A DNA stretch of 64,000 nt from Symbiodinium natans (Eukaryota; Sar; Dinophyceae; Suessiales; Symbiodiniaceae). This document shows positions 23,445-34,039 of the stretch, piece by piece; position 1 is the stretch's first letter; every line of letters starts with the position of its first letter. The stretch covers positions 85,001 through 149,000 of the forward strand of contig CAJNDS010002163.1 of NCBI GenBank assembly GCA_905221605.1. The letters run 5' to 3'. The notes beneath the pieces were generated by a model that did no database searches, had not been told where the DNA came from, and was given only the letters and a program-made list of their open reading frames with translations. The translations under genes and the position numbers were made by a program.

Positions 23445-23620
23445 AACCCTAAACCCTGAACCCTGAACCCTAAACCCTAAACCCTGAACTTTGAACCCTA
23501 AACCCCAAACCCCAAACCCTAAAGCCTAAAGCCTAAAGCCTAAAGCCTAAAGCCTAAAGCCTAAAGCCTAAAGCCTAAAGCCTAAAGCCTAAACCCTAAA
23601 CCCTAAACCCTAAACCCAAG
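23445..23620 (+). repeat. CCCTAAA with a homogeneous GCCTAAA block
   Basis: Imperfect CCCTAAA is followed at about 23521-23590 by roughly ten units of GCCTAAA and then canonical CCCTAAA to 23620. It is another example of one variant amplified in register. Confidence 0.93.
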
Positions 23621-23750
23621 CCAGGTGCCGAAATGGGCGGCAGCCCGGAGATCGGCCTCAGGGCGCCGAAGATGAGGGTTGCGAGCTTTAGGGTCTTGGG
23701 TTGGGTGGCTTAGGGTTTAGGGTTTAGGGTCTAGGGTTTAGGGTTAGGGC

Positions 23751-23867
23751 TTGGGATGTCCCCCCAAATACTAACAGCCCTGAATAGGGGTTCTAAAGGG
23801 GGGGGGGGGGGGGGCGGGGTTACTATAATCATCCCTATTAAGGAGTGTTAGTGTAAGGGGATCCCAA
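23751..23867. mobile_element. MITE family A, copy 3
   Basis: The ends TTGGGATGTCCCCCC and GGGGATCCCAA enclose the usual TACTATAATC and CCCTATTAAGG interior with a G run at about 23799-23814. Flanking 8-mers GTTAGGGC and GTTTGGGT agree at 6 of 8. The left flank is itself telomere-like, so this copy probably inserted into a telomere block. Confidence 0.82.
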
Positions 23868-23869
23868 GT

Positions 23870-25070
23870 TTGGGTCCTACAGGGTCTTCTCGGGTTTCGG
23901 TTTATAGGGGTCTTGTGGGTTTGCAGGGTTTATGGAGTTTCTTGTGCTCATAATATGAACCTTTTTTGCGTACCTACACTTCTTAAACTGAATGCTAGAG
24001 CAATGCTAGCACTGTACTACATTGGCCCCATAACGAAGACATCAAGTTAACATAGATCGTGGTTCGTGTGCCCTTCGATTAAGAAACCTAGAGAGGCTTT
24101 TGGGGAAATTATCATATCGTATGTATGGTTTCGGGATCTATACAAACCCTAAGCCCGTGCGCGTGGGAGCTGTGCCTGATAATTGGCCTGGTGCTTTGGG
24201 GCTTCTGCTTGCGGTTCATATACCTTAATAAGAATTACGGTAGTGTAGGGTATATGACCCCCAATTTAAGGGTTTCATTTGGTCCCCCCAGGCAAGAGAA
24301 GTTCAAGAGCACCCCAGGAACATTCCTCCGCGCACACGTCCAAATGCGACGAGAGTTTTGCAGTTCGAAGTCCAAAACCCAAAACCCTAAACCCTAAACC
24401 CTAGACCCTGGAGGAACCTCCGAAGTGTGGATCCCTAAACTTTGCCGCAACGCACGAAACACGAAAATCGGGACCCTAAAATTAACCACCAAAATAGTAG
24501 GATTCCCTGGCACCACCTACTTTCGGAAACCCATATCCATAAGGGACCTTAGGGGTTATGTAGGGGTCATTTAGGGGCTACTTAGCTAGATAGGGCCCTT
24601 CTAGGGGTCCCTCCTTATACCCCTTATGCATGAACTTGGGGGGTCATATACCCTATACTACCATAATTCCTATTAGGGTAGTTGAACCCTTAAAATTGGG
24701 TTCCCTCCTTATACCCCTTAAGGATGAACCCTCAGTTTGAAGCGAGAAGCCACTGGGATCCAGGATCATGGACCGTGTGAGCTTTGGTTCTCCTGGTTTA
24801 GGGTTTAGGATTTAGGGGTGCAGGGTCTATAGGGGTTATGGGTAAGGGCTTACAGGGGCTTCGCGGTTTAGGGGCTTCGGGGTCACGGTTTCGAAGCGGC
24901 GCGTTGAGGGAGAAGTTGGGGTCTAGATCCTAAACCCTAAATCCTAAACCCTAAACGCTTGGTAGCCCAGCAGCCATCTTGTAGCAAGGGCACCCTTTGT
25001 TAGGCTTGGTACCAAGAGTGGAACCCAGACTCCGACTTGAACCTAAAGGGTTTAGGGTTTAGGGGGGAGG
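23870..25070. other. Mostly unique spacer
   Basis: Degenerate telomere units occur at 24376-24405 and 24930-24955. A 90-codon open frame (24125-24397, plus) has no recognisable domain and ends in a telomere unit. A family D left end (CTTGGTAGCCCAGCAGCCAT) starts at 24959, without a convincing right end. Confidence 0.6.
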
Positions 25071-25078
25071 GGGGAGGG

Positions 25079-25327
25079 TTTAGGGTTTAGGGTTTAGGGT
25101 TTAGGGTTTAGGGTTTAGGGTTTAGGGTTTAGGGTTTAGGGTTTAGGGTTTAGGGTTTAGGTTTTAGGGTTTAGGGTTTAGGGTTTAGGGTTTAGGGTTT
25201 AGGGTTTAGGGTTTAGGTTAGGGTTTAGGGTTTAGGGTTTAGGGTTTAGGGTTTAGGGTTTAGGGTTTAGGGTTTAGGGTTTAGGGTTTAGGGTTTAGGG
25301 TTTAGGGTTTAGGGTTTAGGGTTTAGG
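25079..25327 (-). repeat. Longest TTTAGGG block of the window
   Basis: About 35 G-strand units over about 249 bp with two or three slips (for example TTTTAGGG and TTAGGG). It is followed by a unique spacer. Confidence 0.96.
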
Positions 25328-25597
25328 GGCCCTTAAGTTGGTCCCAGACCTCCTTCACAGGCTTCTGAAGTATGGGCCCTATATGAGGAGTCCCCTTGTA
25401 AGGGCCCATATTAAGGGACCAATGTACACAGCGTAAGATGAACCCTAAACCCTAAACCCTAAACCCTAAACCCTAAACCCCAAACGCATCGGGCCGTAGT
25501 TCGTAAAACAGCGCCCGAGCACTGTGGGACCTTCGACGTTGAGGTGTCGAAGCCTACACCTTGGGGCATTTAGGGCTCAGGGATTGCAGGTTCTAGG

Positions 25598-25701
25598 TTG
25601 GGATGTTTCCCCCTTACACGAACCGTCCCGAATAGGGCTTCTAGTATCCCCCCCAATTAATATCCCTATTGAGGACTGTTAGTCCAAGGGGGAAATTCCA
25701 A
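25598..25701. mobile_element. MITE family A, copy 4
   Basis: Left end TTGGGATGTTTCCCCCTTAC, right end GTCCAAGGGGGAAATTCCAA. Flanking 8-mers GTTCTAGG and GTTATAGA agree at 6 of 8 positions. Confidence 0.8.
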
Positions 25702-25704
25702 GTT

Positions 25705-25930
25705 ATAGAGTTTACGGACCATGAACCCCAAACCCTAAACCCTAAACCCTAAACCCTGAACCCTAAACCCCATGTGAGGTTTGTAGAGCCCTGCGGCAAT
25801 CCCGGCGACGTCGTCAGTTTTGGAGCTGCCATTCAGCGACCTGATTTGGGCGTGTAGGGTTTAGGGTTGATATGGTCCAGGGTTTAGGGTTTAGGGTTTA
25901 GGGTTATATAAACCCTGAAACCCGGGCCTG
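25705..25930. repeat. Short telomere blocks
   Basis: C-strand units lie at 25733-25770 and G-strand units at 25855-25905. Confidence 0.88.
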
Positions 25931-26330
25931 GGGTTTCGGACTGTCAGCTATTATCTTCTGTATATCTTCCCGATCTGACTTTGTTGAATTGTGGTTGTGC
26001 ATGTGGATGTGATTGGATAATACGGCCGCAAACAAAAATGCACAAGCCATGCAACATTCTTAATACAGAAACTTGACACTGCTTTAACAACAAAAAGTAT
26101 TGCATGCGTGCGGAGTCACAGTGTGTCCACACGTACGACTTTTTTATGTAGTCCATTATTTTTAGTTGACTTGGCTCGTCAAAAGTCACATGGCGACATG
26201 GTAACGTCAGGTTAAACGTACGATCACTTGCGCACCCTGCTGTTCTAAGACTCTAAGGGCTCAATTTCAGAGCTGCCTCTATGTATGAAGGAGGGGAGAG
26301 CAACCCAACCCCACACCAAACCCTACACAC
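25931..26330. other. Unique stretch of about 400 bp
   Basis: This is the longest telomere-free unique sequence in the central part. A minus-strand open frame (25944-26189, 81 codons) shows no domain I know. Base composition is more AT-balanced than the neighbours. It may be a fragment of a single-copy gene or intron. Confidence 0.4.
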
Positions 26331-28330
26331 CCCTAAGCTGAAAACCCCCCCCCCCCCCCCCCCCCTTTCCCGCCCGCGTCCCCCGTCCCCGGTGGTTCTA
26401 GATGAGAAGGGACCCCTGGTACAGATTTACATTTGGGTGTAGCTTAAATACGAGGGGATCGCACACTTTAGGGGTTTGTATTCGGGGTCTCTTGTTATCG
26501 TACACCTCTTGTATATTTTTCTTACACATTTTGCATATTTTTTCCTAAACCGTTAACCCTTTTGCAAATGACTGCGGAGCCTAATCCCTAAACCCTACAC
26601 CCTAGTTCGGGCTGCTTTATTCCGAGTTCCCGAAGCAACTTGCTGGTTGAGGCAAGGGCTCTGCTGCCGGGCATACCTGGAGGAGAGCAGGGGGCACCAG
26701 GGTTTAGGGTTTAGGGTTTAGAACCCTAAACCAAAACCGTTTAGGGTGGGGAGCGGGGTAGCCAGGGGAGAGGGGGAGGGGGGACTCAACTGTTCATAGG
26801 ACCCCTTTGAATTTGTTGGCATGTTTGGCTTTGTGCTGCGATTTTTTGCCTGCAACTCGTTGATTCGAACCCTCAACCCTCAACCCTCAACCCTAAGCCC
26901 TAAACCCTAAGCCCTGAACTCTAAACCTCAACCTCCCCACCCCCAAAAAAAAAACAAAAGGTCACAGCCTGCGACAACAAGGACCGAGATAAACCCGAGT
27001 GGCCAAACTCTGTGGCATGAAGTTTGTAAAAAACTATTCTCATAACCCTAAACCCGAAACCCTAAACCCTAAACCCTAAACCCTAAACCACTCCATAACG
27101 ATTCTTACCTTAAACGTACCCCCCCGGAATGGGCTTAGGGTTCAGGTTGAGGGTTTGAGGGTTCTAGGGTCTCAGGTTTAGGGCAGGGACTGGGGCTTTT
27201 GGCTCTACGAACCCTAAACCTTAAACCCTAAACCCTGAAGCCTAACCTTTAGGCTTTGGTGCTTCTTGGGTTGAGGGGTTGAGGTGCTTTTTCGTCTACT
27301 TAAGTCGAGAGCCCATTTCAGCTCCAAACAGGTATGTATACCAACTTGTCCAGCTCTCTTGGTGAAGTAGAGACTAAATGTCTCTATTCGAGGTCCCTAC
27401 TGCCGCCCCCGCTAGCAAAGGCGAAATCCTGCTACCGCTACACGTCACGAACTCTACTCGGCGATTTCTAGGAGAAAATGGTACCAATTTGTCTCGAATG
27501 CCCTGAAGGCCACATGAACCCCTAAATTTGGGGTCGTATACCCTATACTGCGATAATTCCTACTAAGGTACGTGAACCATATTTTAGCTAGACGTTGGAG
27601 TAACCTAGGAATAACAAGTGCTCTCTATTTGGTTTTAAGGGGATTCTAAGGGAACCCCAACCCTAAAAAAAGGAAATAAGGGCCTACTCCGGGTCCTAGA
27701 GTAACTGTACTTATAACCCACTTAGAAGCCCCTTAAGTGGCCTAATATGGTTTTAAGTAGCTATAAGTACAGCAGGGTTCATTTGGTCCTGAAGGTGTTT
27801 GTGAGCTCCTTCACCAGACATCTTTGAGAACAAGCCCAAGCCCGAGCTGTGTCGTATGTTCAAGCCCTAGACCCTAAACCCTAAACCCTAAACTCTAAAC
27901 CCTAAACCGGTGTGTGTGTGTGTGTGTGAAACCCTAAATCCCTAAACCCTAAACCCTAAATCCCAAATCCCTAAACCCTAAACACCCCAAACACTCAACA
28001 CGCTTGTTTTGAGCTGTTGGAGCGGGGCATGTCTGCATGGCGTTTACCAAAGCCCTGCAACCCTAAAACCTAGAAGTCATCAAGTCGCTTGCCCCCCTAA
28101 ACCCGGAAAAAAAAAAAAAAAAAACTAAACCCAAACCCCAAACCCTAACCCCCCCCAACAAAAAAAAGAATAATAACAATAAGAAGAAGAAACAAAAAAT
28201 TTTAAAAAAAGGCCGGAACCTGCAACACCAAGGACTTCTTGTGTGTCTGCTCGCAGGTCACCTGGTCTGGTTTGGGGCTGGCGACTTCGGGTTTGGTGCT
28301 TGGGGTTTGGGGCTTGGGGCCCAATAAACC
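26330..28330. repeat. Telomere-repeat patchwork, part 8
   Basis: A C run of about 20 lies at 26346-26365. Small blocks lie at 26700-26722 (G), 26870-26930 (C, CCCTCAA variants), 27045-27090 (C) and 27868-27908 (C). A (TG)n run of about ten repeats at 27909-27929 is framed by CCCTAAA. A run of A lies at 28108-28125. No gene is apparent. Confidence 0.85.
27589..27774 (+). mobile_element. Fragment of the composite family B element
   Basis: The order TAACCTAGGAATAACAAG, GGGCCTACTCCGGGTCCTAG, CTGTACTTATAACCCACTTA and AAGTGGCCTAATATGG is the same as at 32117-32300. Terminal TACTTGGAGG sequences are missing here. Confidence 0.65.
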
Positions 28331-28620
28331 CTAAACCCTAAACCCTATAGACCCTATAGACCCTATAGACCCTAAACCCCAAACCCCAAACCCCAAACCC
28401 CAAACCCTAAACCCTAAACCCTAAACCCTAAACCCTAAACCCTATAAACCCTAAACGTTTAGCATACGTAGTCCAGCCTCTAGACCCTATAAACAAACCC
28501 TGTGAGGAAATCTGAGGCCTCAAGCGCAAATCCTACACACCCGATACCTCTTCAAGACTGATCAGCCCCACATGCAACCTACAGTCCCTAAGACCCCTCA
28601 ATCCTATAGGGAAACCGAAC
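28330..28620. repeat. CCCTAAA, CCCTATAGA and CCCCAAA variants
   Basis: Blocks of three different unit types follow each other at 28330-28450, each homogeneous over two to five units. Then comes unique spacer. Confidence 0.88.
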
Positions 28621-28622
28621 GT

Positions 28623-28849
28623 AGGGTTTAGGGTTTAGGGTTTAGGGTTTAGGGTTTAGGGTTTAGGGTTTAGGGTTTAGGGTTTAGGGTTTAGGGTTTA
28701 GGGGTAGGGTTTAGGGTTTAGGGTTTAGGGTTTAGGGTTTAGGGTTTAGGGTTTAGGGTTTAGGGTTTAGGGTTTAGGGTTTAGGGTTTAGGGTTTAGGG
28801 TTTAGGGTTTAGGGTTTAGGGTTTAGGGTTTAGGGTTTAGGCTTTAGGG
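28623..28849 (-). repeat. Long TTTAGGG block
   Basis: About 32 G-strand units with one irregular unit near 28702. It is the second longest array. Confidence 0.96.
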
Positions 28850-29250
28850 AAACCACTGCACCAACGAGGTGGCCCACGGACGGAACTCTCAAAGGGCAAG
28901 GGGGCCCCGGGGGGTGGGGTGGGGTGGAAACCCTAAGCCCTAAACCCGTCGGGTGGGGGCCGGGGTACCGCATCTCAAGTAGCAGCTTGTCAAGCGACGG
29001 AGACATACCCACATTGGGTCCAACGACATTGGGGAACCATCACGGTTTACGGTTTAGGGTTTAAAGGTTTCAGGCTTAGGGTACCGGACACCACGCAAGA
29101 TTAACATGAGTGTCCTGTTTCAGCATTTGCTATTCTAAACACACTTCAAGAATAATTTGGACAAACTAAACAATGGCCCGCGAAATTTTGACAAAACAAC
29201 ATGCCCACGAAATTTGGACACATGCCTACGAAATTTTGAGGGTTTAAACA
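28850..29250. other. Spacer with a motif shared with the 15-kb minisatellite
   Basis: 28850-29040 is unique and GC-rich. At 29170-29240 three short units read CCCGCGAAATTTTGACA, CCCACGAAATTTGGACA and CCTACGAAATTTTGAGG. CCCACGAAATTTTG is also the complement of a unit in the array at 15000-15200. Confidence 0.55.
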
Positions 29251-29256
29251 TGTATG

Positions 29257-29357
29257 TTGGGGTGTTCTCCCTTATGCTAGCAATCCTTAATAGGAATTAC
29301 ATTCGGGGGTACTATAATCCCTATTAAGGACTGTTAGTATAAGGGGGAACATCCCAA
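29257..29357. mobile_element. MITE family A, copy 5 (best hairpin)
   Basis: Left end TTGGGGTGTTCTCCCTTATG, right end GTATAAGGGGGAACATCCCAA. The arms pair along most of their length (AATCCTTAATAGG against CCTATTAAGGACT). The flanking 8-mers are CATGTATG (29249-29256) and CATGAATG (29358-29365), equal at 7 of 8. Confidence 0.88.
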
Positions 29358-29459
29358 CATGAATGTGAAGGAGAGGCTTTCTAGGGTTCAGAGTTCAGGG
29401 TTCCGGGCTGGAGCTGTGCTAGACTAGTTGGGAGCTCAGAAGACAAAGCTCGCACTAAG

Positions 29460-29840
29460 ACTCTGCCCGCTAAGCCCTCAACCCTCAAACCATCAAACCC
29501 TCAAACCCTCAACCCGCAAACCTGCAAACCCGCACCCTTCCTTAAACCCCGAACCCTAAAACTCTACCTTAAACCCTCACACCCTAGACCCTCAAAACCC
29601 AAAGCCCTAAACCCCCAAACCCTTCAGGCTCGATCGTCCTACACCCTCATAGTAAATAAACAAAAGTGGGTTCAGGATTTATGACTATTTCAGCCCCAAG
29701 CCCCACACGCTTCTTGGCTTGACCTCGGTCACACGCGGAACTGTGGTCAGTGGCGACCCGGACGGGAGACACGTCCAGCAAGCACGCAACGTCGAAATGG
29801 CGTTTGCCGACTGCGAGCTGCAAGGCTGTGAGACAGAGCC
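29460..29840. other. Degenerate C-rich spacer and unique sequence
   Basis: 29460-29620 holds loose CCCTCAAA-like units. 29640-29840 is unique, without a recognised gene. Confidence 0.6.
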
Positions 29841-29842
29841 AC

Positions 29843-29912
29843 GGTTTAGGGTTTAGGGTTTGGGGTTTAGGGTTTAGGGTTTAGGGTTTAGGGTTTAGGG
29901 TTTAGGGTTTAG
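29843..29912 (-). repeat. TTTAGGG block that ends the ankyrin gene
   Basis: About ten units. On the minus strand the ankyrin reading frame runs into this block and meets TAA inside the first CCCTAAACCCTAA. Confidence 0.93.
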
Positions 29913-30994
29913 GGCCAATCAAGTCCCTGTCGGCGCCAGCCTCCACCAGCAATTGCACAACTTCAATTTGGCCCTGGCGAGCTGCGTCCATCACGGCTGT
30001 GTTGCCATCGTTGTCGGCCACATCCTTGTCGGCACCGGCTTGCACCAGCAAACGCACGACTTCAACAAAGCCACGCCGAGCTGCGAGCAAGAGGGCCGTG
30101 TCCCCGTCAAGGTTGATCACGTCCTTGTTGGCGCCGGCTTCCAGAAGCAGACGCGCAATTTCAACACAGCCATTCCAGGCGGCGATCAAAAGGGCTGTGT
30201 CGCCATCGCTGTCGATCACGTCCTTGGCCGCGCCGGCTGCCACGAGCAAACGCGCGACTTCGACGTGGCCGTTGCTCGCTGCTAGCATCAGGGCCGTCTC
30301 GCCAATCGGGTCGGCCCTGTCCTTGTCGGCGCTGGCCTCCAGCAGCAGACGTACGACGCCAGTGTGGCCGGCGCGACTTGCCCTGAGCAGCGGAGAATTC
30401 CACCCATCTGTGGCCAGATTTGGGTCTTGGGGAAGGCGAAGCATCGTCTCCACCTGGAGGCTGCTCTTGGTAGCTGGAGAGACCTACTTTGGCTAGGGCC
30501 GACCCTTTATGTGATGATGGCAAACAGAAGGGTCTGTGTATGTCAGTGGTGTTTACTACATGTACTTATAGTATGTCGGGCCCGATAGGGTTTAGCTGGG
30601 CTTAGGGCAAAAGGGCTTAGCTTTTTTGGGCTTTAGGGTTCTTTCAGTAGCTACATAAAGAGCTACTTTACAGGCCCTTTGGACACACCCTGAGGCTCTC
30701 ACATGGACAAACGCCTGCCTCTTCCACTGAGCCGTTTTCAGCGGCAGCCACCAGCTCTTCCACTTGTGTCTGAGAAACGCTGCAGAAACTTTGTAGAACG
30801 AGGACGAGGTCCAGGGGACAGTCTAGTATGTCTTCATCTTCCAGATCGGCGCCCTCCAGGACGAGCCTCTGCCTGAAGCGCGGCGGCAGACCATGCTGCT
30901 TGTGCAATCGCTGCTTCACTTCCTTTACGCTCCTCACCTCCTCCACAGGAATACTGGGCAGCTCCTCCCCAGAGAGCAAGCGGATGTGCAGCAT
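29902..30994 (-). CDS. Ubiquitin-like and ankyrin-repeat protein, 3' end cut by a telomere block
   Basis: A two-exon gene. Exon 1 (30994-30719) starts at an ATG and encodes a ubiquitin-like fold of about 75 residues with the signature GLPPRFRQRL and the strand DLVLVLQSF, then a short helix ending AAAENGSVEE. Exon 2 (30453-29902) encodes LRLPQDPNLA and then about five ankyrin repeats with the usual TALMLAA, GHVEVARLLVAAGA and NKD elements. The join EE/VETMLRLPQ is in phase if the 265-nt intron (30718-30454) uses a GC donor and a CAG acceptor. Ankyrin repeats bind other proteins, and in this dinoflagellate family the ubiquitin-like part precedes them; the partner is unknown. The last residues (DLIGPKP) and the stop come from telomere repeats, so the natural C-terminus is missing. 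About 275 residues remain. Expression is not known. Confidence 0.82.
30454..30718 (-). other. Predicted intron of the ubiquitin-like/ankyrin gene
   Basis: The frame-preserving boundaries are GAG followed by GCAGGC (donor) and CTCCAG before GTGGAG (acceptor). GC donors are normal in dinoflagellates. The equivalent boundaries (CGC followed by GCAGGC; GTCCAG before GTCGAG) exist in the second copy, which supports them. Confidence 0.65.
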
Positions 30995-31280
30995 CCCTGT
31001 TGGGGGGAAGCTTGGAAAAGAGGTTCAAGCCAACAGGGCTGCACACCAAGACACCGAATGCCCTATGATAAACCCTGTAAAAACCCTCCAAGACCTATAT
31101 ACAAGCCCCGTAAACCCTATGAACCCTGCAAACCCTCTACAAACCTCATACACCCTCCAAACACTATAAGCCTACATGCCCTGCAAGCAACATCCTACAT
31201 CACATGGCCCACAGAGATTCCAAACTGTGCAACGCAGCTTCGAGGATTCATGCCAAAGGTTTTGCTTAAGATCTGTGATT
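30995..31280. other. 5' flank of the gene, degenerate C-rich
   Basis: Upstream of the minus-strand ATG lies about 280 bp of imperfect CCCTNNAAACCC-like sequence and unique DNA. No promoter motif is recognisable. Confidence 0.5.
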
Positions 31281-32079
31281 TAGGGTTTAGGGTTTAGGGT
31301 TTAGAATTTAGGGTTTAGGGTTTAGGGTTTATAGGTTCAGGCTTAGGTGTTAGCGTTTTGTCTACCGGCAAGCAGCAACACAACAAGAAACCAGGCGACA
31401 CATCCAGCCAAACATCCAGCGTCTCATTCTCAAACCCGGAACCCTGAACCCTGAACCCTAAGCCCTAAACCAATGCGTGGAACCTTCTCCGCTTGGGGGC
31501 AAGACAGGGCTTCGGGTTAAAGATTTTGGGTTTGGGCTCAGGTTGCTTGAGCCACATAAGGAGCAAGTAGGGTTTAGGGTTTAGGGTTTAGGGTTTAGGG
31601 TTTAGGGTTTAGGGTTTAGGGGTTAGGGGTTTAGGGTTTAGGGTTTAGGGTTTAGGGTTTAGGGTTTAGGGTTTGGGCTACCTTGTTCCATGTTGATACC
31701 TTTTATGCCACAGGCAAAAGCAGTACTGCAATCAACAACGTGTATGTGCATGAATGCTTCCCCCCACCCTAAACCCTGAACCCTAAACCCCAAGCCCTAA
31801 ACCCTAAACCCTAAACCTTAAACCCTAAACCCTGAACCCTAAACCATGAGCCCTAACCCCCTACCCCTACCCTCCCCAGATGATTACAATTTAAAATTTA
31901 AAAGGGCTCCAATGCAGCCCCGCCCTTCCCACCCCTCGCAGCCCCGGCGCCACCCCCTAGCCTCCGAACCCGAAACTCTAAACCCTAAACCATCTGTAAA
32001 CCCTAAACCCTAAACCCAAAACCCTAAACCATGAACCCTAAACCCTAAACCCTAACCCCTACCCCCCTTACCCCCTTCT
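31278..32079. repeat. Telomere-repeat patchwork, part 9
   Basis: G-strand blocks lie at 31278-31335 and 31567-31675. C-strand blocks lie at 31768-31850 and 31978-32065. Spacers are short and unique. Confidence 0.9.
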
Positions 32080-32336
32080 TACTTGGAGGTTCATGGTGCA
32101 TATTAACCAACTATATACTAGACCCTGTAACCTAGGAATAACAAGAATACTCGTTTTGGTTCAAAGGGGATTCAAACAGAACCCCAACCGTAAAATCGGA
32201 AATACGGGCCTACTCCGGGTCCTAGAAAAACTGTACTTATAACCCACTTAGAAGCCCCTTAAGTGGCCTAATATGGTTTTAAGCAGCTATAAGTACAGTT
32301 CCTAATTTGTTAAAAAGTACCATGAACCTCTAAGTA
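32080..32336. mobile_element. MITE family B, composite copy
   Basis: Begins TACTTGGAGGTTCATGG and ends CCATGAACCTCTAAGTA with matching internal phrases. After about 40 bp it carries about 110 bp (CCTGTAACCTAGG to GGGTCCTAG) that is absent from other B copies but present at 27589-27700. It is probably an older insertion inside the element. Confidence 0.75.
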
Positions 32337-32339
32337 GGG

Positions 32340-32876
32340 TTTCTGGGTATTAGGGTTTCAGGGTATTAGGAATTTGGGGTTTTAGGGTTTCGGGTTTAGG
32401 AATTTAGGGTTTGGGGTTAGTACCCGAAGGTTGCCACTCAGCAGCTAAGTCACCTCGCGCACGGCCACTCGCAAATCGACGATGCTTTGCAGATCCTGCC
32501 AGGGTTTAGGGTTAGGGTTTAGGGTTTAGGGGTTAGGGGTTAGGGTTTAGCATCTTCGGATTTCGGGTAGCTCGGTAAGCCCCGAACACAAAAGAGCGCA
32601 TCAACCTCAAACTCAAAACCCTACCAATTGAAAAGATGCTGTGCTGCGATTCCGATGACAACTTGTTTCCGGCTCTCCAGCCATATCGCAGCAAGCGCGA
32701 GGACATGCACTCTGCGGTGAGAGAGGGGCCGGCAGAAAGTCTACAAGGTACCGAAGCGGCAAGCACCCAGAATCCTGATACCAATGCTCGTCATGATAAG
32801 ATCATCGACAGTATGTTTTTTGTTGATAGTGATAATGATAATGATAAATAGTTGCTCATGCGAAACGAAAAAATGG
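32340..32876. repeat. Degenerate telomere units and unique spacer
   Basis: Imperfect TTTAGGG lies at 32340-32415 and 32500-32555. 32560-32850 is unique, with overlapping open frames on both strands and no recognised family. A (GATAAT)-like run ends it. Confidence 0.6.
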
Positions 32877-33103
32877 TACTTGGAGGTCCCTGGTTACTGA
32901 TAACCCCAACCACAAGTCTACTTATAACCTACTTCGAGGACTTAGGGGGCTTATAAGCACAGTTATAATTGGGGTTCTAAGTACCCTGAACCTCTAAGTA
33001 TCCCTAAACCCTAAACCCTAAGCCCTATACCCTAAACCCTTACAAGGCCCTACTTAAAAGCACAGTTATAATTGGGGTGATAAGTACCCTGAACCTCCAA
33101 GTA
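32877..33103. mobile_element. MITE family B with a duplicated right end
   Basis: A full copy runs 32877-33000 (TACTTGGAGG to CCTCTAAGTA). Its last 50 bp (AGCACAGTTATAATTGGGG to the terminus) are repeated at 33053-33103, with CCCTAAA-like units in between. Confidence 0.72.
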
Positions 33104-33240
33104 GTTGATACTGGTCATCATCATGGCCATCATGGCGACGAAAGCGCCTAATGAAGGGTATTCAGGTCTTGCTCATAGGTCACCTGAGGTCCAGGCAAAG
33201 TGCTTTACATGCCTAAACCCTAAAGCCTAAAACCTAAACC

Positions 33241-33540
33241 CTAAACCCTGTTCCTTGCAAAACTGAAAGCTGCAGAGCGAGCGGCGTCAGCGCCACGAAG
33301 CACAGAGGTAGGCGGGCCCGCCCAGGGGCGGAAGAGGACGAGGAACGTGAGTGCCCGGGGTTCGGCATCAGCTTCGGCAGTAGGGAAAGTGGGCCCCACG
33401 AGCTGTGGCACGCGCCAGGCGGTCTTGGAGAGGACACGCTGCGCCCACGCGCGCGCTTGTGGATGGGAGGCCGCGAAATGGAACACGTCCGGCTGTTCGC
33501 GAGCCTGAACCGGGACGCGAGTGACACCTGCGACGTACAA
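33241..33540 (-). pseudogene. Fragment resembling a Helitron/Pif1-type polyprotein region
   Basis: An open frame of about 99 codons includes HPQARAWAQRV, VPQLVGPTFP and LTFLVLFRPW. The order HPQ, a valine/proline-rich loop with VGP, then L-LFRPW resembles the segment upstream of the helicase motifs in eukaryotic Helitron-type proteins. None of the helicase or Rep motifs themselves is present. The frame runs into CCCTAAA units at about 33240, and other frames in the same stretch are also open, as expected in GC-rich DNA. The assignment rests on remembered pattern only. Confidence 0.42.
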
Positions 33541-33569
33541 GTACCAACACCAGTCGGCTTACTTATCAC

Positions 33570-33809
33570 CAGCTGAAGAGATGTCTTGGCCTCTCCTAGA
33601 GGGTCTATAAAGTTTAGGGTTTAGGGTTTAGGGCTAAGGGCTAAAGGGCCACCAATCCTGAGCCCCCAAACCAGCAAGCCAAGTTGCAGAAACATGACAG
33701 CCTGTACGTACCCTGAACCCTGTTCGCCCTAAAACTTCAACAGCCGAAAACCCTAACACCTAAACCCTAAACCCTAATTCCCAGTTTAGAAAGGGTGGGA
33801 GGGTGCATC
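33570..33809. repeat. Short telomere block and spacer
   Basis: G-strand units lie at 33612-33635. The rest is unique with degenerate CCCTAAA near 33755. Confidence 0.75.
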
Positions 33810-33932
33810 CTACTGGTTCGTAGCAGGGAAGGAGGCACCATATACATATGTAACATAGTATGTATATATATATATAACCCTAAACCCTAAACCCTAAACC
33901 CTAAACCCCAAACCCTAAACCCTAAACCCTAG

Positions 33933-33963
<31 letters not shown>

Positions 33964-34038
33964 CACCCTTGAAAGGGTCGGTTATATAGGGGGATATAGG
34001 GTGCTTAAGTCCCTCCCTCCCTACTACGAACCAGCAAG
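33810..34038. mobile_element. TIR element with a telomere block at its centre
   Basis: The left end CTACTGGTTCGTAGCAGGGA and the right end CCCTACTACGAACCAGCAAG are inverted repeats of about 25 bp. The centre is a TA-rich tract split by CCCTAAA units at 33877-33931, so the telomere block lies between two (TA)n runs. Confidence 0.75.
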
Positions 34039-34039
34039 T

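Noticed and set aside
29953-30523. Plus-strand and alternative minus-strand frames over the ankyrin gene
   Set aside because: They are shadows of the ankyrin frame, which alone has family signatures.
31530-31565. Possible dinoflagellate spliced-leader gene (GCTTGAGCC)
   Set aside because: Only nine or ten bases resemble the end of the leader complement. The rest does not match.
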